Assembly (NCBI GenBank): GCA_964643325.1
Contig: CAZXSE010000001.1
Location: 1 to 64,000, forward strand
Direction of reading: 5' to 3'
DNA from: Fredricksoniimonas sp964643325
Lineage (GTDB): Bacteria; Omnitrophota; Gorgyraeia; Zapsychrales; Fredricksoniimonadaceae
DNA length: 64,000 bases
Shown: positions 25,149-33,436 of the stretch, one piece after another
How positions within the stretch are numbered: the first letter of the stretch is position 1
How the letters are laid out: every line of letters starts with the position of its first letter
Position numbers and translations under genes: made by a program
The notes under the pieces: model-generated
Told to the model about the DNA's origin: nothing
Database searches by the model: none
What the model saw: the letters and a program-made list of their open reading frames with translations, nothing else

Positions 25149-26573
25149 CTATCGTTTGAAGATCTTGCGGATCTGTTTTGCCTGCTCGAGGCCGAAGGCG
25201 TGCGCGGCCGCAAGATAAACCCCGCCGCCCGCAACGGCGGTGACTACAAGCCGCAGAACTTCGGGCACAGCCGTCAGGTAATGCCACAAGCCCCAGATCA
25301 CAGCGCCCATGACAAGTCCGGCGGCAAAAAGCTTCACAAAATATTCCATGAACGCGCCATGCAGGCCGCCGATCCTTTTCTCGAGGATCACGAACAGCAC
25401 CCCGACGTTGACGAACGACGCGATCGCGCTGGCCAGGGCGATCCCGGCAAGCTGCATCGGGAACATGAGCGTCACATCAAGCGCTCCGTTGATGAACAGG
25501 CTCATGAACGCCACCTTCACCGGGGTCCTTGTGTCCTGCATGGCATGGAACGCGGACGCGAGGATCTTGACGCCGCCGTAACCCATCAGCCCCAGGCTGA
25601 AGAAGAACAGGACCGACGCTGTTGCCGCAGTTGAGGCCGCGTCGAAAACACCGCGCTGAAATATCACGCGCGTCAGCGGCTCTGACAAAAGGCAAAGGAA
25701 TACAGTGGTCGGCAGCATCACAAAAAAGATATTCTCGAGCGCGAAAACGATCGTGCGGCGCAATTCTTCTTTATTGTCCGCCACCACATGCCGCGCGAAT
25801 GCCGGGAGCGTCGCCGCGGCCAGGGCCACGCCGAAAACACCCATGGGAAAAAGCACAATGCGGTTGGCATAATAGATCGCCGCGATCCCACCCGCGCCGA
25901 CGATGGCGGTCAGGGACGCGCAAATAGTATCCACAAAAACATTAAGTTGATAGACCCCGGAGCCGATCAGGCGCGGGATGAGCAATTTACCGATCTGGCG
26001 GGCCCCGGCGTGGTTCAACGTCAANNNNNNNNNNNNNNNNNNNNNNNNNNNNNNNNNNNNNNNNNNNNNNNNNNNNNNNNNNNNNNNNNNNNNNNNNNNN
26101 NNNNNNNNNNNNNNNNNNNNNNNNATAAGATACGGGAACATGATGCGCGTCAGCGCCACAGTCGTCGCAAGCTTGCCCGGCTCCTCGACGAAACCAGGGG
26201 CGATCAGCCGCACCACGGCGGGCGCGAAAATAATACTGAGCAGGGTTATGGCGCACAGGATGATGAAGGCCCAGGCAAGGACCGCGTTGAGGAACTCCGC
26301 CAACTCCTGGGGCTTCTTTTCCTTATATTCGGTCATGACCGGCACGAACGAGGAATTGGCCGCGCCTTCTCCAATAAGGTCACGAAAAAGGTTCGGCAGG
26401 CGGAACGCGACCACGAACGCGTCGGCGCCCGCGGCGGTCCCGAAGAACTGCGCGAAAATGATATCCCGCAAGAATCCCAACACGCGGCTGGCAAGGGTCC
26501 CGAGCGACATGATGGATGTCGAACGCAAGATCCCCTTGAGGGAATGGAGATGGCTCATTTTATCAGTTGACAT
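25149..26573 (-). CDS. murJ: Lipid II flippase MurJ, interrupted by an assembly gap
   Basis: Inner-membrane flippase of peptidoglycan precursor (MVF/MurJ family). The N-terminal portion is typical: SRVLGFLRDIIFAQFFG and FRLPNLFRDLIGEGAANSSFVPV. The C-terminal portion continues from GSGVYQLNVFVDT. A 100-N run at 26025-26124 replaces the segment after RIMFPYL. Full MurJ has roughly 80 or more residues there, so the in-frame length of 474 aa is an artefact and the true gene is probably about 520 codons. No ribosome binding site precedes the ATG at 26573; Met6 is an alternative start. A minus-strand TATAAC lies about 15 bp upstream, so the leader would be very short. Confidence 0.9.
   Translation of the reverse strand: MSTDKMSHLHSLKGILRSTSIMSLGTLASRVLGFLRDIIFAQFFGTAAGADAFVVAFRLPNLFRDLIGEGAANSSFVPVMTEYKEKKPQELAEFLNAVLAWAFIILCAITLLSIIFAPAVVRLIAPGFVEEPGKLATTVALTRIMFPYLXXXXXXXXXXXXXXXXXXXXXXXXXXXXXXXXXXLTLNHAGARQIGKLLIPRLIGSGVYQLNVFVDTICASLTAIVGAGGIAAIYYANRIVLFPMGVFGVALAAATLPAFARHVVADNKEELRRTIVFALENIFFVMLPTTVFLCLLSEPLTRVIFQRGVFDAASTAATASVLFFFSLGLMGYGGVKILASAFHAMQDTRTPVKVAFMSLFINGALDVTLMFPMQLAGIALASAIASFVNVGVLFVILEKRIGGLHGAFMEYFVKLFAAGLVMGAVIWGLWHYLTAVPEVLRLVVTAVAGGGVYLAAAHAFGLEQAKQIRKIFKR
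26025..26124. other. Assembly gap of 100 N
   Basis: Exactly 100 unknown bases within murJ, a scaffolding placeholder. By comparison with MurJ the real gap is likely longer than 100 bp. Confidence 0.98.
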
Positions 26574-26595
26574 AAAAAAACCGCTTTGTTATACT
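26567..26595 (+). promoter_or_regulatory. Consensus sigma-70 promoter of rpsT
   Basis: -35 TTGACA (26567-26572), 17-bp spacer, -10 TATACT (26590-26595). It lies 57 bp before the rpsT start and overlaps the murJ start codon region on the other strand. Confidence 0.88.
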
Positions 26596-26651
26596 TTCGC
26601 ATTCACATGCACATCAACGCAGCACATTCATTATAACAAGGAGCCGTTCAA

Positions 26652-26915
26652 GTGCCTCAACGTAAAACATCTGTAAAAGACCTCAAAAAAAGCCGCGCAC
26701 GCCAGGTCCATAATGTGGCTATCAAGTCAGACCTGAAAAAGACGCTCAAGGCATTCGTTGCCGCCGCCGCGTCTGATCCGGCCAAGGCCAAGGAACTGCT
26801 TCCGGTCGTCTATAAAAAGATCGACAAGGCCGCCAAGCGCAATATTTTTCACAAGAACACCGCCGGGCGCCGCAAGGCCCGCTACGCTAAACTTTTAGCA
26901 GCGAAGAAAGCTTAA
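26652..26915 (+). CDS. rpsT: 30S ribosomal protein S20
   Basis: An 87-aa ribosomal protein that binds 16S rRNA. The basic helical pattern of S20 is clear: KKSRARQVHNVAIKSDLKKTLKAF at the N-terminus and NIFHKNTAGRRKARYAKLL at the C-terminus. The start is GTG at 26652 with AAGGAG 8 bp upstream; a weak start codon for S20 is known elsewhere and fits its autogenous translational control. It is monocistronic from a consensus promoter and converges on holA, overlapping its 3' end by 29 bp. Confidence 0.95.
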   Translation: MPQRKTSVKDLKKSRARQVHNVAIKSDLKKTLKAFVAAAASDPAKAKELLPVVYKKIDKAAKRNIFHKNTAGRRKARYAKLLAAKKA

Positions 26916-27534
26916 CAAGAACGACCTCGAGCGCCTGCTCTTTTGAAAGCAGGCCGGATAATTTGATCCTTTGATCGGCCTCCTGGATGACCAGGAGGCC
27001 TTTTTTATACTTTGCCGCCGGGACCCTGGCTTTAGCCTTGTTGGCCCACCACCAGCGCACCGCGCCCAGGAAATTCTCGGGCGTCTCATCCTCCAGCAAT
27101 TTCGCAAGTTTCGTCAAGGCGCCGCAACGGTCGCCGGAAAGCCTGTCGAGAAGGTCGAACGCGCTGGGCGCCTTGGCCTCCCCCGAGACTTTCATCCGCT
27201 CGGCAATGCGCTTGCGCAGGGCATGACGCCTGTCCCATTTTTGAGACTCAAGGACAACGACGCACGGCTGCGTTCCGGCGCTGATGATGCTGTCGATCAG
27301 CTCCAGGCATTGTTCATCAAGTTTATCGGCGCGGCTGATCAGGATAAGGCGCATCGAAGCTACGGCGGGAACGGTCAACAGCGCGGCCTTCAGGTCATTA
27401 AAGCCCAGGCCCTGGGCGTCCAGGCTGGAAAGGTCGAATTTCAATGCATCGGGGGTCTTGAAAAAGCGGGCTTTGAGGTCACCCAGGATCTTGTCGCGCA
27501 GGACGGTATTGGAACCCAGGATCAGCTGATGCAC
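26887..27534 (-). CDS. holA: DNA polymerase III delta subunit-like protein
   Basis: A 215-aa relative of the clamp-loader delta subunit. The N-terminus (QLILGSNTVLRDKILGDL) and the C-terminal helices with KKGLLVIQEADQRIKLSG are characteristic. It is much shorter than E. coli HolA (343 aa); a central portion of the helical domain appears absent. The start is taken as GTG at 27534, because the frame upstream belongs to lptE and no ATG precedes the conserved domain. The gene order lptE-holA followed by a facing rpsT is found in many bacteria and supports the call. Confidence 0.82.
   Translation of the reverse strand: MHQLILGSNTVLRDKILGDLKARFFKTPDALKFDLSSLDAQGLGFNDLKAALLTVPAVASMRLILISRADKLDEQCLELIDSIISAGTQPCVVVLESQKWDRRHALRKRIAERMKVSGEAKAPSAFDLLDRLSGDRCGALTKLAKLLEDETPENFLGAVRWWWANKAKARVPAAKYKKGLLVIQEADQRIKLSGLLSKEQALEVVLVKLSSLLKV
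26977..27006 (+). terminator. rpsT terminator embedded in the holA coding region
   Basis: A perfect 10-bp stem (GGCCTCCTGG with CCAGGAGGCC), a 4-nt loop ATGA, then six Ts. It ends rpsT transcription although it lies antisense inside holA, whose translation there reads GLLVIQEADQ, a conserved part of delta. Confidence 0.92.
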
Positions 27535-27541
27535 GCGTGCA

Positions 27542-28060
27542 TCACCAGTCTTCGATCGTCCGGGCCACCACGCGCAGGGCAAGGTCTTTGAGCGCGTCCT
27601 CGATCGCCTGGGTCTCGGACTTCGCCAGCGAGCCTGTGGTGTAGTAGGTCGCCTCGCCCGAGAACGAAGGCTCGGCCCAGAGTTCTTTCTTCCCCGACGG
27701 GTCGCTGAGGATGAGCCCCACCGTAATACGAATGCGGTATTCCCTGACATTCTCGCTCGTGTCGAGGCGAAGCTCTTCACGGGCAAAGCTCAAAAGTTTT
27801 CCCTGAAGCACCAGATCAGCGCCGTCCTGGGTGCCCACGCGCAGATTCCCATCAAAAAGATAACGGTCCACGATCGCGTCGCGCACCTTGGTCTCCATAC
27901 CCGGCACGTAAAGCTTGCGGTCATCGGCGTTCATGTAGTCGATCTTGTTCTCGAAAGGCTCGACGAAGATCGTGCGGTAATTATCCGGCAGGAGCGAGCG
28001 GGTGCTGTAACCGCACCCCGTCAGGAGCGTGATCAGGAATATCAGGAATATCTTCTTCAT
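27542..28060 (-). CDS. lptE: LPS-assembly lipoprotein LptE
   Basis: A 172-aa outer-membrane lipoprotein that plugs LptD and helps place LPS on the surface. The signal peptide ends LLTG with lipidated Cys16, followed by GYSTRSLLPDNYRTIFVEPFEN, the typical LptE/LptE-like opening, and an alpha/beta domain with the motif RIRITVGLILSDPSG. The start overlaps the bamD-like gene by 4 bp. holA follows after 7 bp. Confidence 0.88.
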   Translation of the reverse strand: MKKIFLIFLITLLTGCGYSTRSLLPDNYRTIFVEPFENKIDYMNADDRKLYVPGMETKVRDAIVDRYLFDGNLRVGTQDGADLVLQGKLLSFAREELRLDTSENVREYRIRITVGLILSDPSGKKELWAEPSFSGEATYYTTGSLAKSETQAIEDALKDLALRVVARTIEDW

Positions 28061-29019
28061 TTCACATCACCCGGAATGCTTTTCAGCCGTTCGGCCGCTT
28101 TTGCCGCCCAGGGCGTATCCCCGTGCTGGGCAATAACGGTCTCCCAGTAGATCTTTGCCGCCTTATACTTTTTCGTTTTCCAGTAATATTCGCCGACCAG
28201 GAAATTGTTCTCCGCCTCTTTCAAGCGCAAATTATAGATCTCTTGCTTGGCTTTGGCCGAAAGCTGCGAATCCGGGTTCTCCTTCACGTAATCCTCGAAC
28301 CCTTGCACCGCAATGTTGGTGGTCTGCTGATCATACTGTGCCCCGACGGAGCGTTTGGCATCCGCCACCGCGACCTGATAACGCGCGGACTCGGCCCATT
28401 TGGAACTCGGATAATCATTGATCGTCTTCTCGAAAGCGTCGCGCGCCTCTTGATACGACTGCTTCTCAAGATAGAACAACCCGATCTTGTACTGCGACAC
28501 CGGCGCGTAAGGGCCGTAAGGATCGTTCTTGATGACCTTCTGAAAAACATCCGTGACCTTGTAATCAGCGCCCAGCAAAGACCCGGCGAACTCGCGGTCC
28601 TTGCCCTTGCCCTCGAGGAACATGTCCGCGATGGCATACTGGCGTTCCACCACTTTGGGGCCGAGATCACTGAAAGGATACCGGTCAACGACCTTCTGGT
28701 ACTCCGTGACCGCGCGCCAGTATTTCTTCATCTCTTCCCAGACGCGGCCCACGGCAAATTGCGCCTCGGCGGCCTCGCGAGCCTTGCTGTAATGTTTCAA
28801 GAGCTTGTTGTATTCACGCAGGGCTTCGGCGTATTTGTGCCTTTTGGCAAAATCGTCGGCATATTCCAGCTGCAGGGCAGGCGTTGCCTTGACCGCGTAT
28901 TTGGGATTGACCCACTTGCCGGTCTCCGGCGTCCAGATCCAGAAAGCATGAGCAGGCGTTGCCCCGAACGCGAAAGCAACCGTTAAAATGATACTTATTA
29001 AGGAATATTTAATATTCAT
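28057..29019 (-). CDS. BamD-like TPR protein of outer-membrane assembly
   Basis: A 320-aa exported protein with a signal peptide (1-25, ending ATPAHA), a conserved-looking FWIWTPETGKWVNP stretch, and at least five tetratricopeptide-like repeats (for example YAEALREYNKLLKHY, WRAVTEYQKVVDRYP, YQEARDAFEKTINDYP, YKAAKIYWETVIAQHG). The layout is that of BamD (YfiO) homologues in deep-branching diderms, although there is no lipobox Cys, so membrane attachment differs from E. coli BamD. CpoB/YbgF-like function is the alternative. It is coupled to lptE, which supports an envelope role. Confidence 0.78.
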   Translation of the reverse strand: MNIKYSLISIILTVAFAFGATPAHAFWIWTPETGKWVNPKYAVKATPALQLEYADDFAKRHKYAEALREYNKLLKHYSKAREAAEAQFAVGRVWEEMKKYWRAVTEYQKVVDRYPFSDLGPKVVERQYAIADMFLEGKGKDREFAGSLLGADYKVTDVFQKVIKNDPYGPYAPVSQYKIGLFYLEKQSYQEARDAFEKTINDYPSSKWAESARYQVAVADAKRSVGAQYDQQTTNIAVQGFEDYVKENPDSQLSAKAKQEIYNLRLKEAENNFLVGEYYWKTKKYKAAKIYWETVIAQHGDTPWAAKAAERLKSIPGDVK

Positions 29020-29037
29020 AAGATTGCGCCCAATGTA

Positions 29038-30594
29038 TCACAGCGCAATAGGTTTGTCAATAAAGGCGGCGGCAACCGGCCTGGCGTGCGTGCGATGGAA
29101 GAACCACACCCCTGCCGCAAGCAGCACATAATAGAAGGCCGCCATCCAGACGGGTATATGGGAACAGGAAATAGCCGGCGCCTGCGCGGCCCAGGACAAA
29201 AGCCCGACCACGCCATTGAGCAAAACCTTCAGGCATAGCGCGAACGGCATGACGATAAAAGGCGCGGCCATGCCCGCGGCCAGTACCGCCGCCCCCAGGG
29301 CGGTTACCAGCGCCATGAGCGGAATGACCGGAAGATTGACCACAAGGCCAATGGGCGTCACAAACCCGAAATAATAGGCCAGGATGCCCGCTGACCCGAT
29401 GAACGCGGCCAGGGTCACGGCCGCGCTTTCAATGAAGAACCACAACACCCGGCGCTCGCGCCAGCCCCATTCTTCGAACGGCATAAGGATCATGGGCGTC
29501 AACAGAACGATCGATGCCACACAAACGAAAGACAGCTGACAGCCTGCGTCCGTCAACTGCCCCGGGTCAACAGCCAAGAGGACCAGGCCCGCAAGCCCAA
29601 GACTGTTGAACACGTCGGTCTCGCGCTCGATGACAAAACTTAAAATAACGGCCGCGGCCATCAGGGCCGATCGCGCTACAGGCGCGCTGTTACCTGCCAC
29701 GAAAGAATAAAACCCGATGATCAACGCGGCAAGGATGGCCCGCGGAAAACGCGGCACGCGCATGATGCCCAGAAAAAGCACAACACCCACCGCGGTCAGC
29801 GTCATGTTCATGCCGCTAATGGCAATGATGTGCGCTGTCCCGGTCTTGCGAAAAATATCGTACACATGCGGCGGAATGTCATCGCGCGGGCCGAGCAGCA
29901 TAGCCTTCATCAATCCCGACTCGCCGGGTGAAAGATAGCGATCAAAGACAGCCTGCAAATGAACGCGCACCGCCAGGGCCGCGCCTTGCAAGCCCGGGCC
30001 GCGACCTTTCTCAAGGATGCGGTGCCGCGCGTGCTTGCGCACATAAAACAGCGCGTGCACGCCCTGCCGCGCCAGATACGCGCGATATGACGATCGGCCC
30101 TGATCAAAGAATTCGAACGGCCTCGACAATTTTCCCGACGCTTCAAAACGATCGCCGTAACCAAGTTCGTTCCCGGCGAAGAAATGAACAAGGACGCGGC
30201 CTTTGACAGGGTGGCCTTCCACACTCTCGAGCTCGCCCGCAAAGACCGTCCTCGGCGCCAGGCCTTCTGTCTTGCACACAGGCACAGAAACAACCTGGCC
30301 GACAATGGTCATATCCCGCCCGCGCCAGGCCTCAAGATGGAACGCGACATGATCCAACGGCAACAAGGCGGCATTCCACGACGCATAAGAACCGCACAAG
30401 AGCATCAGGCTCAGGGCCACCCCCGCGCCGCGCTCTCCCCGACGGGCTACCAGCATCCCGACGAAAAAGACGCCGCAGATGACCGGCAGCAAAGGCCATG
30501 GACCAAGAACATGCTGCAAACCGGCGCCCAGCGCGAACGCGAGCGCCAGCAACAAAGCGGGCCTGTGCGTAAAACCACGGACCTGGCCGCTCAT
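29038..30594 (-). CDS. comEC: ComEC/Rec2 DNA-uptake channel without the metallo-beta-lactamase domain
   Basis: A 518-aa polytopic membrane protein. An N-terminal DUF4131-type region and OB-like segment precede the competence domain, which carries the signature GTAHIIAISGMNMTL and LLLAVDPGQLTDAGCQLSFVCV. It would form the inner-membrane channel for incoming single-stranded DNA. The C-terminal metallo-beta-lactamase-like nuclease domain of long ComEC proteins is absent; the protein ends after the last helices. It overlaps comEA by 4 bp. Confidence 0.92.
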   Translation of the reverse strand: MSGQVRGFTHRPALLLALAFALGAGLQHVLGPWPLLPVICGVFFVGMLVARRGERGAGVALSLMLLCGSYASWNAALLPLDHVAFHLEAWRGRDMTIVGQVVSVPVCKTEGLAPRTVFAGELESVEGHPVKGRVLVHFFAGNELGYGDRFEASGKLSRPFEFFDQGRSSYRAYLARQGVHALFYVRKHARHRILEKGRGPGLQGAALAVRVHLQAVFDRYLSPGESGLMKAMLLGPRDDIPPHVYDIFRKTGTAHIIAISGMNMTLTAVGVVLFLGIMRVPRFPRAILAALIIGFYSFVAGNSAPVARSALMAAAVILSFVIERETDVFNSLGLAGLVLLAVDPGQLTDAGCQLSFVCVASIVLLTPMILMPFEEWGWRERRVLWFFIESAAVTLAAFIGSAGILAYYFGFVTPIGLVVNLPVIPLMALVTALGAAVLAAGMAAPFIVMPFALCLKVLLNGVVGLLSWAAQAPAISCSHIPVWMAAFYYVLLAAGVWFFHRTHARPVAAAFIDKPIAL

Positions 30595-30932
30595 GGCGCG
30601 CCAACCCTCAGGCGGCCGACCGCCTGCAAAAATATCTTCTGCGAAAATCCTTTGATGGAACGCAATTCAGCGGGCGATGTGAAGAGCTTCTTTTCACGCG
30701 CATAGATGATCCGCGCGGCCAGCGACGGGCCGATACCAGGAACGGCCACCAGTTCTTCATAGGAGGCATGGTTAATATCAACACGGGCCTCGGCAGGCGG
30801 CTCGTCAAGAAGGCGCAGCGCTTCCAAGCCCGGTGGAGAAAGCTTAAAATAAATATCGCAACAGATCCCGATGAAAAATGCCGCGCCAAGAAAAACAATG
30901 GCCCGGCGCTCTTGCGGTGTGATGTGGAACAT
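30591..30932 (-). CDS. comEA: ComEA-like DNA-binding protein
   Basis: A 113-aa protein with one N-terminal membrane helix (about 10-29) and a C-terminal tandem helix-hairpin-helix domain (VDINHASYEELVAVPGIGPSLAARII), the competence DNA receptor design. GAGGAG lies 6 bp before the ATG. It heads an operon with comEC, bamD-like, lptE and holA behind a consensus promoter at 30998-31026. Competence for DNA uptake is a reasonable inference from the comEA-comEC pair; other competence genes are outside the window. Confidence 0.92.
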   Translation of the reverse strand: MFHITPQERRAIVFLGAAFFIGICCDIYFKLSPPGLEALRLLDEPPAEARVDINHASYEELVAVPGIGPSLAARIIYAREKKLFTSPAELRSIKGFSQKIFLQAVGRLRVGAP

Positions 30933-30997
30933 GGCGCTCTCCTCGACAACAAAGAGCGCTCTTTTAGGCGGGGGCTAAAAAGAATGAGGATGAATTT

Positions 30998-31026
30998 ATG
31001 ATAACAACAACGATCCCTGTTGTCAA
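30998..31026 (-). promoter_or_regulatory. Promoter of the comEA-comEC-bamD-lptE-holA operon
   Basis: -35 TTGACA (31021-31026), 17-bp spacer, -10 TATCAT (30998-31003) on the minus strand, giving a leader of about 60 nt before comEA. Confidence 0.8.
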
Positions 31027-31038
31027 AAAACACATTTC

Positions 31039-32286
31039 TTACCGGTCAAATATCGCGACCGTGCCGTATTCCCCGTCGTAACCGGGCGCAATGCTCACCT
31101 CGCCCGCGCGCATGCGGCGAATGCCTTCGGCCATCCTGTCACCGGCAACCGCCTGGATATCCGCAAGCGGCACGTCCATCAAAAGTTTCAATTCCGGGCC
31201 AAGCCTGGTGATCATCTCAATATACAATGCCTGGACCTTCTTCGACGCCTTGCCCACGCCCAGCACCTCGGCAATGACTTCCTCCAGCGGGATCAGGCTC
31301 GCATATGGGCGCGAACGTGGGGCTTTCTCCCCCTCGACCCTTTGAGCCAAAGCCTCTACGCGCGCCATGACACCGACGGTAACAGGCTTGCCGCACTCCG
31401 GGCACCGGCCCTGATGCTTGATCGTTTCTGCGGGATGCAGGCGCACCTTGCAGGCGGCGCAGCCGTCAACATGATACTTCCCTTCCTCGGGGAAGAATTC
31501 GACCGTGCCTAAAAAGCCTTTATCATTCTTATCAACCAGCGCCTGATACATGCCGTCATAAGAAAATTCACAGTCAAAAATGTTCGCCTCACGGCCGAGC
31601 TTTGAAGGCGAGTGCGCGTCAGAATTGGAAACAAGGATGAACGGGTCGAGTTTCTGAAGGCGCCAGTTCATGGGCGGGTCCGACGATAATCCCGTCTCCA
31701 GCGCATGAATGTGAAGCGTGAGCTCCTCAAAACATTCTTCAATGGAATCAAAGCCGCTCTTGGACCCCATCACCGCGAACCACGGGGTCCATATATGCGC
31801 GGGAATGAATAACACCTTCGGATCGCACGCAAGGCTCAGGCGCAAGAGTTCTTTAGCATCCAGCCCCAGGATCGGCCTGCCGTCGGAGCGGATATTGCCG
31901 ATGGCGTCAAGTTTCTGTTGCAAGGCCTGCGCGGCCGCAAGGCTGGAGAGAATAATAACGTTATGGACCTTGCGGACCTTGTTGTTCTTTGTATAAATGC
32001 AGGAGATCTCCGTCGAGAGGACAAAACGGACCTCGGCGCGGCACAGCGATGGGACTTCCTGGCGCGCAACACCCGCGAACTTTTCCTTCAATCTGAAAAA
32101 CCCAGGCTCGGCGGGCTCAAGTTTCTCTTCAAGCTCTTTAAGCCACAACGGATGGATGCAGTCCCCTACGCCGATGACACTGATACCTTTGTATTGCGCC
32201 CAGATCCACAGATTTTCAGGGGTCAGGCCGCTGGAAGTAGCGCGGGAATAACGGGAATGGATATGCAGGTCGGCAAAGAATCTCAT
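31039..32286 (-). CDS. PHP-domain protein of the endonuclease Q family
   Basis: A 415-aa protein matching the TIGR00375/endonuclease Q pattern. An N-terminal PHP metal-binding site is present (Asp6, His8, His10 in FADLHIHSRYS; later PAHIWTPWF and NSDAHSP), then a four-Cys zinc finger (CAACKVRLHP...CPECGKPV), then a C-terminal helical region. Endonuclease Q cuts DNA 5' of deaminated bases; it is best known from Thermococcales and some Bacillus. It overlaps deoC by 4 bp. Whether this bacterial version has that activity is inference from family. Confidence 0.8.
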   Translation of the reverse strand: MRFFADLHIHSRYSRATSSGLTPENLWIWAQYKGISVIGVGDCIHPLWLKELEEKLEPAEPGFFRLKEKFAGVARQEVPSLCRAEVRFVLSTEISCIYTKNNKVRKVHNVIILSSLAAAQALQQKLDAIGNIRSDGRPILGLDAKELLRLSLACDPKVLFIPAHIWTPWFAVMGSKSGFDSIEECFEELTLHIHALETGLSSDPPMNWRLQKLDPFILVSNSDAHSPSKLGREANIFDCEFSYDGMYQALVDKNDKGFLGTVEFFPEEGKYHVDGCAACKVRLHPAETIKHQGRCPECGKPVTVGVMARVEALAQRVEGEKAPRSRPYASLIPLEEVIAEVLGVGKASKKVQALYIEMITRLGPELKLLMDVPLADIQAVAGDRMAEGIRRMRAGEVSIAPGYDGEYGTVAIFDR

Positions 32287-32987
32287 AAGCCGCGCGCCCG
32301 GGCCTCTTCAAGGATCGCGGCGGTCGCGCTGGTGCCGATGCGCGAACAACCCAGGGCATGGAACTTGAGAACATCGTCCAGCGTGCGAATGCCGCCGGAC
32401 GCCTTGATGCGGATATGCGGGGCGCAATGCTGACGCATGAGCCTGACATGATGCTCTGTCGCGCCCTTGCAATGATAACTCCCGTCGGACTGCTTCACGA
32501 AGCCAAAGCCCGTCGAAGTCTTCACGTAAGCGACGTTCGCGTCCGTGCACACCTTGCACAATTCAATGATCACTTCATCAGTTAACAGATCGTTCTCGAA
32601 GATCACTTTCAGAGGCGATGCTGTACGAGCGCAGGCACGATTGACCGCGCGGATCTCTTCCTTCACATACTCATACTCGCCGCTTAGAGCCTTGCCCACA
32701 TTAATGACCATGTCGATCTCATGGGCGCCAGCGGCCAGCGCTTCAAGCGTCTCACGCAGCTTGGACATGGACATGCTATTGCCGTGGGGAAAGCCGATGA
32801 CCGCGCAGATCGCGACGGGCGAACCTTTAAGGATCTCTTTGGCTAACGGAATGCAATACGGCTTCACGCAAACCGTCTTGACCTCATGCTCACGCGCCAG
32901 CTCACAGCCTTGCCGCACCACGGCATCCGTCATGGCCGGGTCCAAAAGCGCGTGGTCAATAAGTTGGGCGATATCACGTACGGTCAT
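32283..32987 (-). CDS. deoC: Deoxyribose-phosphate aldolase
   Basis: A 234-aa class I aldolase splitting 2-deoxyribose-5-phosphate into acetaldehyde and glyceraldehyde-3-phosphate. Catalytic residues are visible: Asp92 (EIDMVIN), Schiff-base Lys156 (YVKTSTGF) and Lys195 (IKASGGIRT). AAGGA precedes the ATG. It lies downstream of leuS across a 450-bp hairpin-filled region and is coupled to the endonuclease-Q-like gene, a pairing that could link recycling of deoxyribose to DNA repair. Confidence 0.95.
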   Translation of the reverse strand: MTVRDIAQLIDHALLDPAMTDAVVRQGCELAREHEVKTVCVKPYCIPLAKEILKGSPVAICAVIGFPHGNSMSMSKLRETLEALAAGAHEIDMVINVGKALSGEYEYVKEEIRAVNRACARTASPLKVIFENDLLTDEVIIELCKVCTDANVAYVKTSTGFGFVKQSDGSYHCKGATEHHVRLMRQHCAPHIRIKASGGIRTLDDVLKFHALGCSRIGTSATAAILEEARARGL

Positions 32988-33005
32988 ACCTTGTCCTTTT
33001 GTATT

Positions 33006-33141
33006 GCTCGCAACAAGATCTTGTCCTCGTCCATATCCCGGTGCTCAGACAGTCCTCGGCCTTTTTCTAATAAGATAATTTGGTGGAATGAGGCCTGCGG
33101 AACTCGCACGGGATATGGACTTCGGACATCTTGTTGCTCGC
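33006..33141. repeat. Imperfect long inverted repeat A
   Basis: Arms 33006-33043 and 33105-33141 share GCAACAAGAT and TCCATATCCCG, with small indels between. The central 60 nt has a weaker AGGCC-based pairing. It lies just upstream of deoC. Confidence 0.75.
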
Positions 33142-33224
33142 CTCTTTTTTCTATCCGAATCCCCTCCCGCACACTGGACTCTGTCGGCTCAGAAGTTCCG
33201 CAAGTCCACGCAAAGCCGAATTAC

Positions 33225-33436
33225 ATTGTCCGCGAAGCAGGGTTGAACCTCTCTTGAACACAATCAGAAATTTTCTGCCAAATGTCCGCAAGGCTTTTTG
33301 TAAATATGTTCGTGCGGCGGCCCCGACGCATTTTTGTCGGGGAGCGACGCACGCTTTACATATTTACAAAAACCGTAGCGGACGGCAGAAAATTTCGTGA
33401 TCAAGAGAGGTTCAACCCTGCTTCAAAGCGGACAAT
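33225..33436. repeat. Long inverted repeat B directly after leuS
   Basis: Arms of about 95 nt fold on a perfect 8-bp apex (CCCCGACG...CGTCGGGG-like, 33321-33342). Blocks pair exactly: ATTGTCCGC, a 24-base block containing GCAGGGTTGAACCTCTC, AAATTTTCTGCC and TTTTTGTAAATATGT, separated by short indels. The outer edge begins one base after the leuS stop, so it would be transcribed as the leuS 3' UTR. Confidence 0.88.

Noticed and set aside
33131..33400. Short open frames within the leuS-deoC hairpins
   Set aside because: They run through inverted-repeat arms, lack ribosome binding sites and change frame between the paired arms.
33006..33436. CRISPR array or insertion sequence in the leuS-deoC spacer
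   Set aside because: There are no regularly spaced direct repeats, no transposase and no target-site duplication that I can see; the structure is two inverted repeats.
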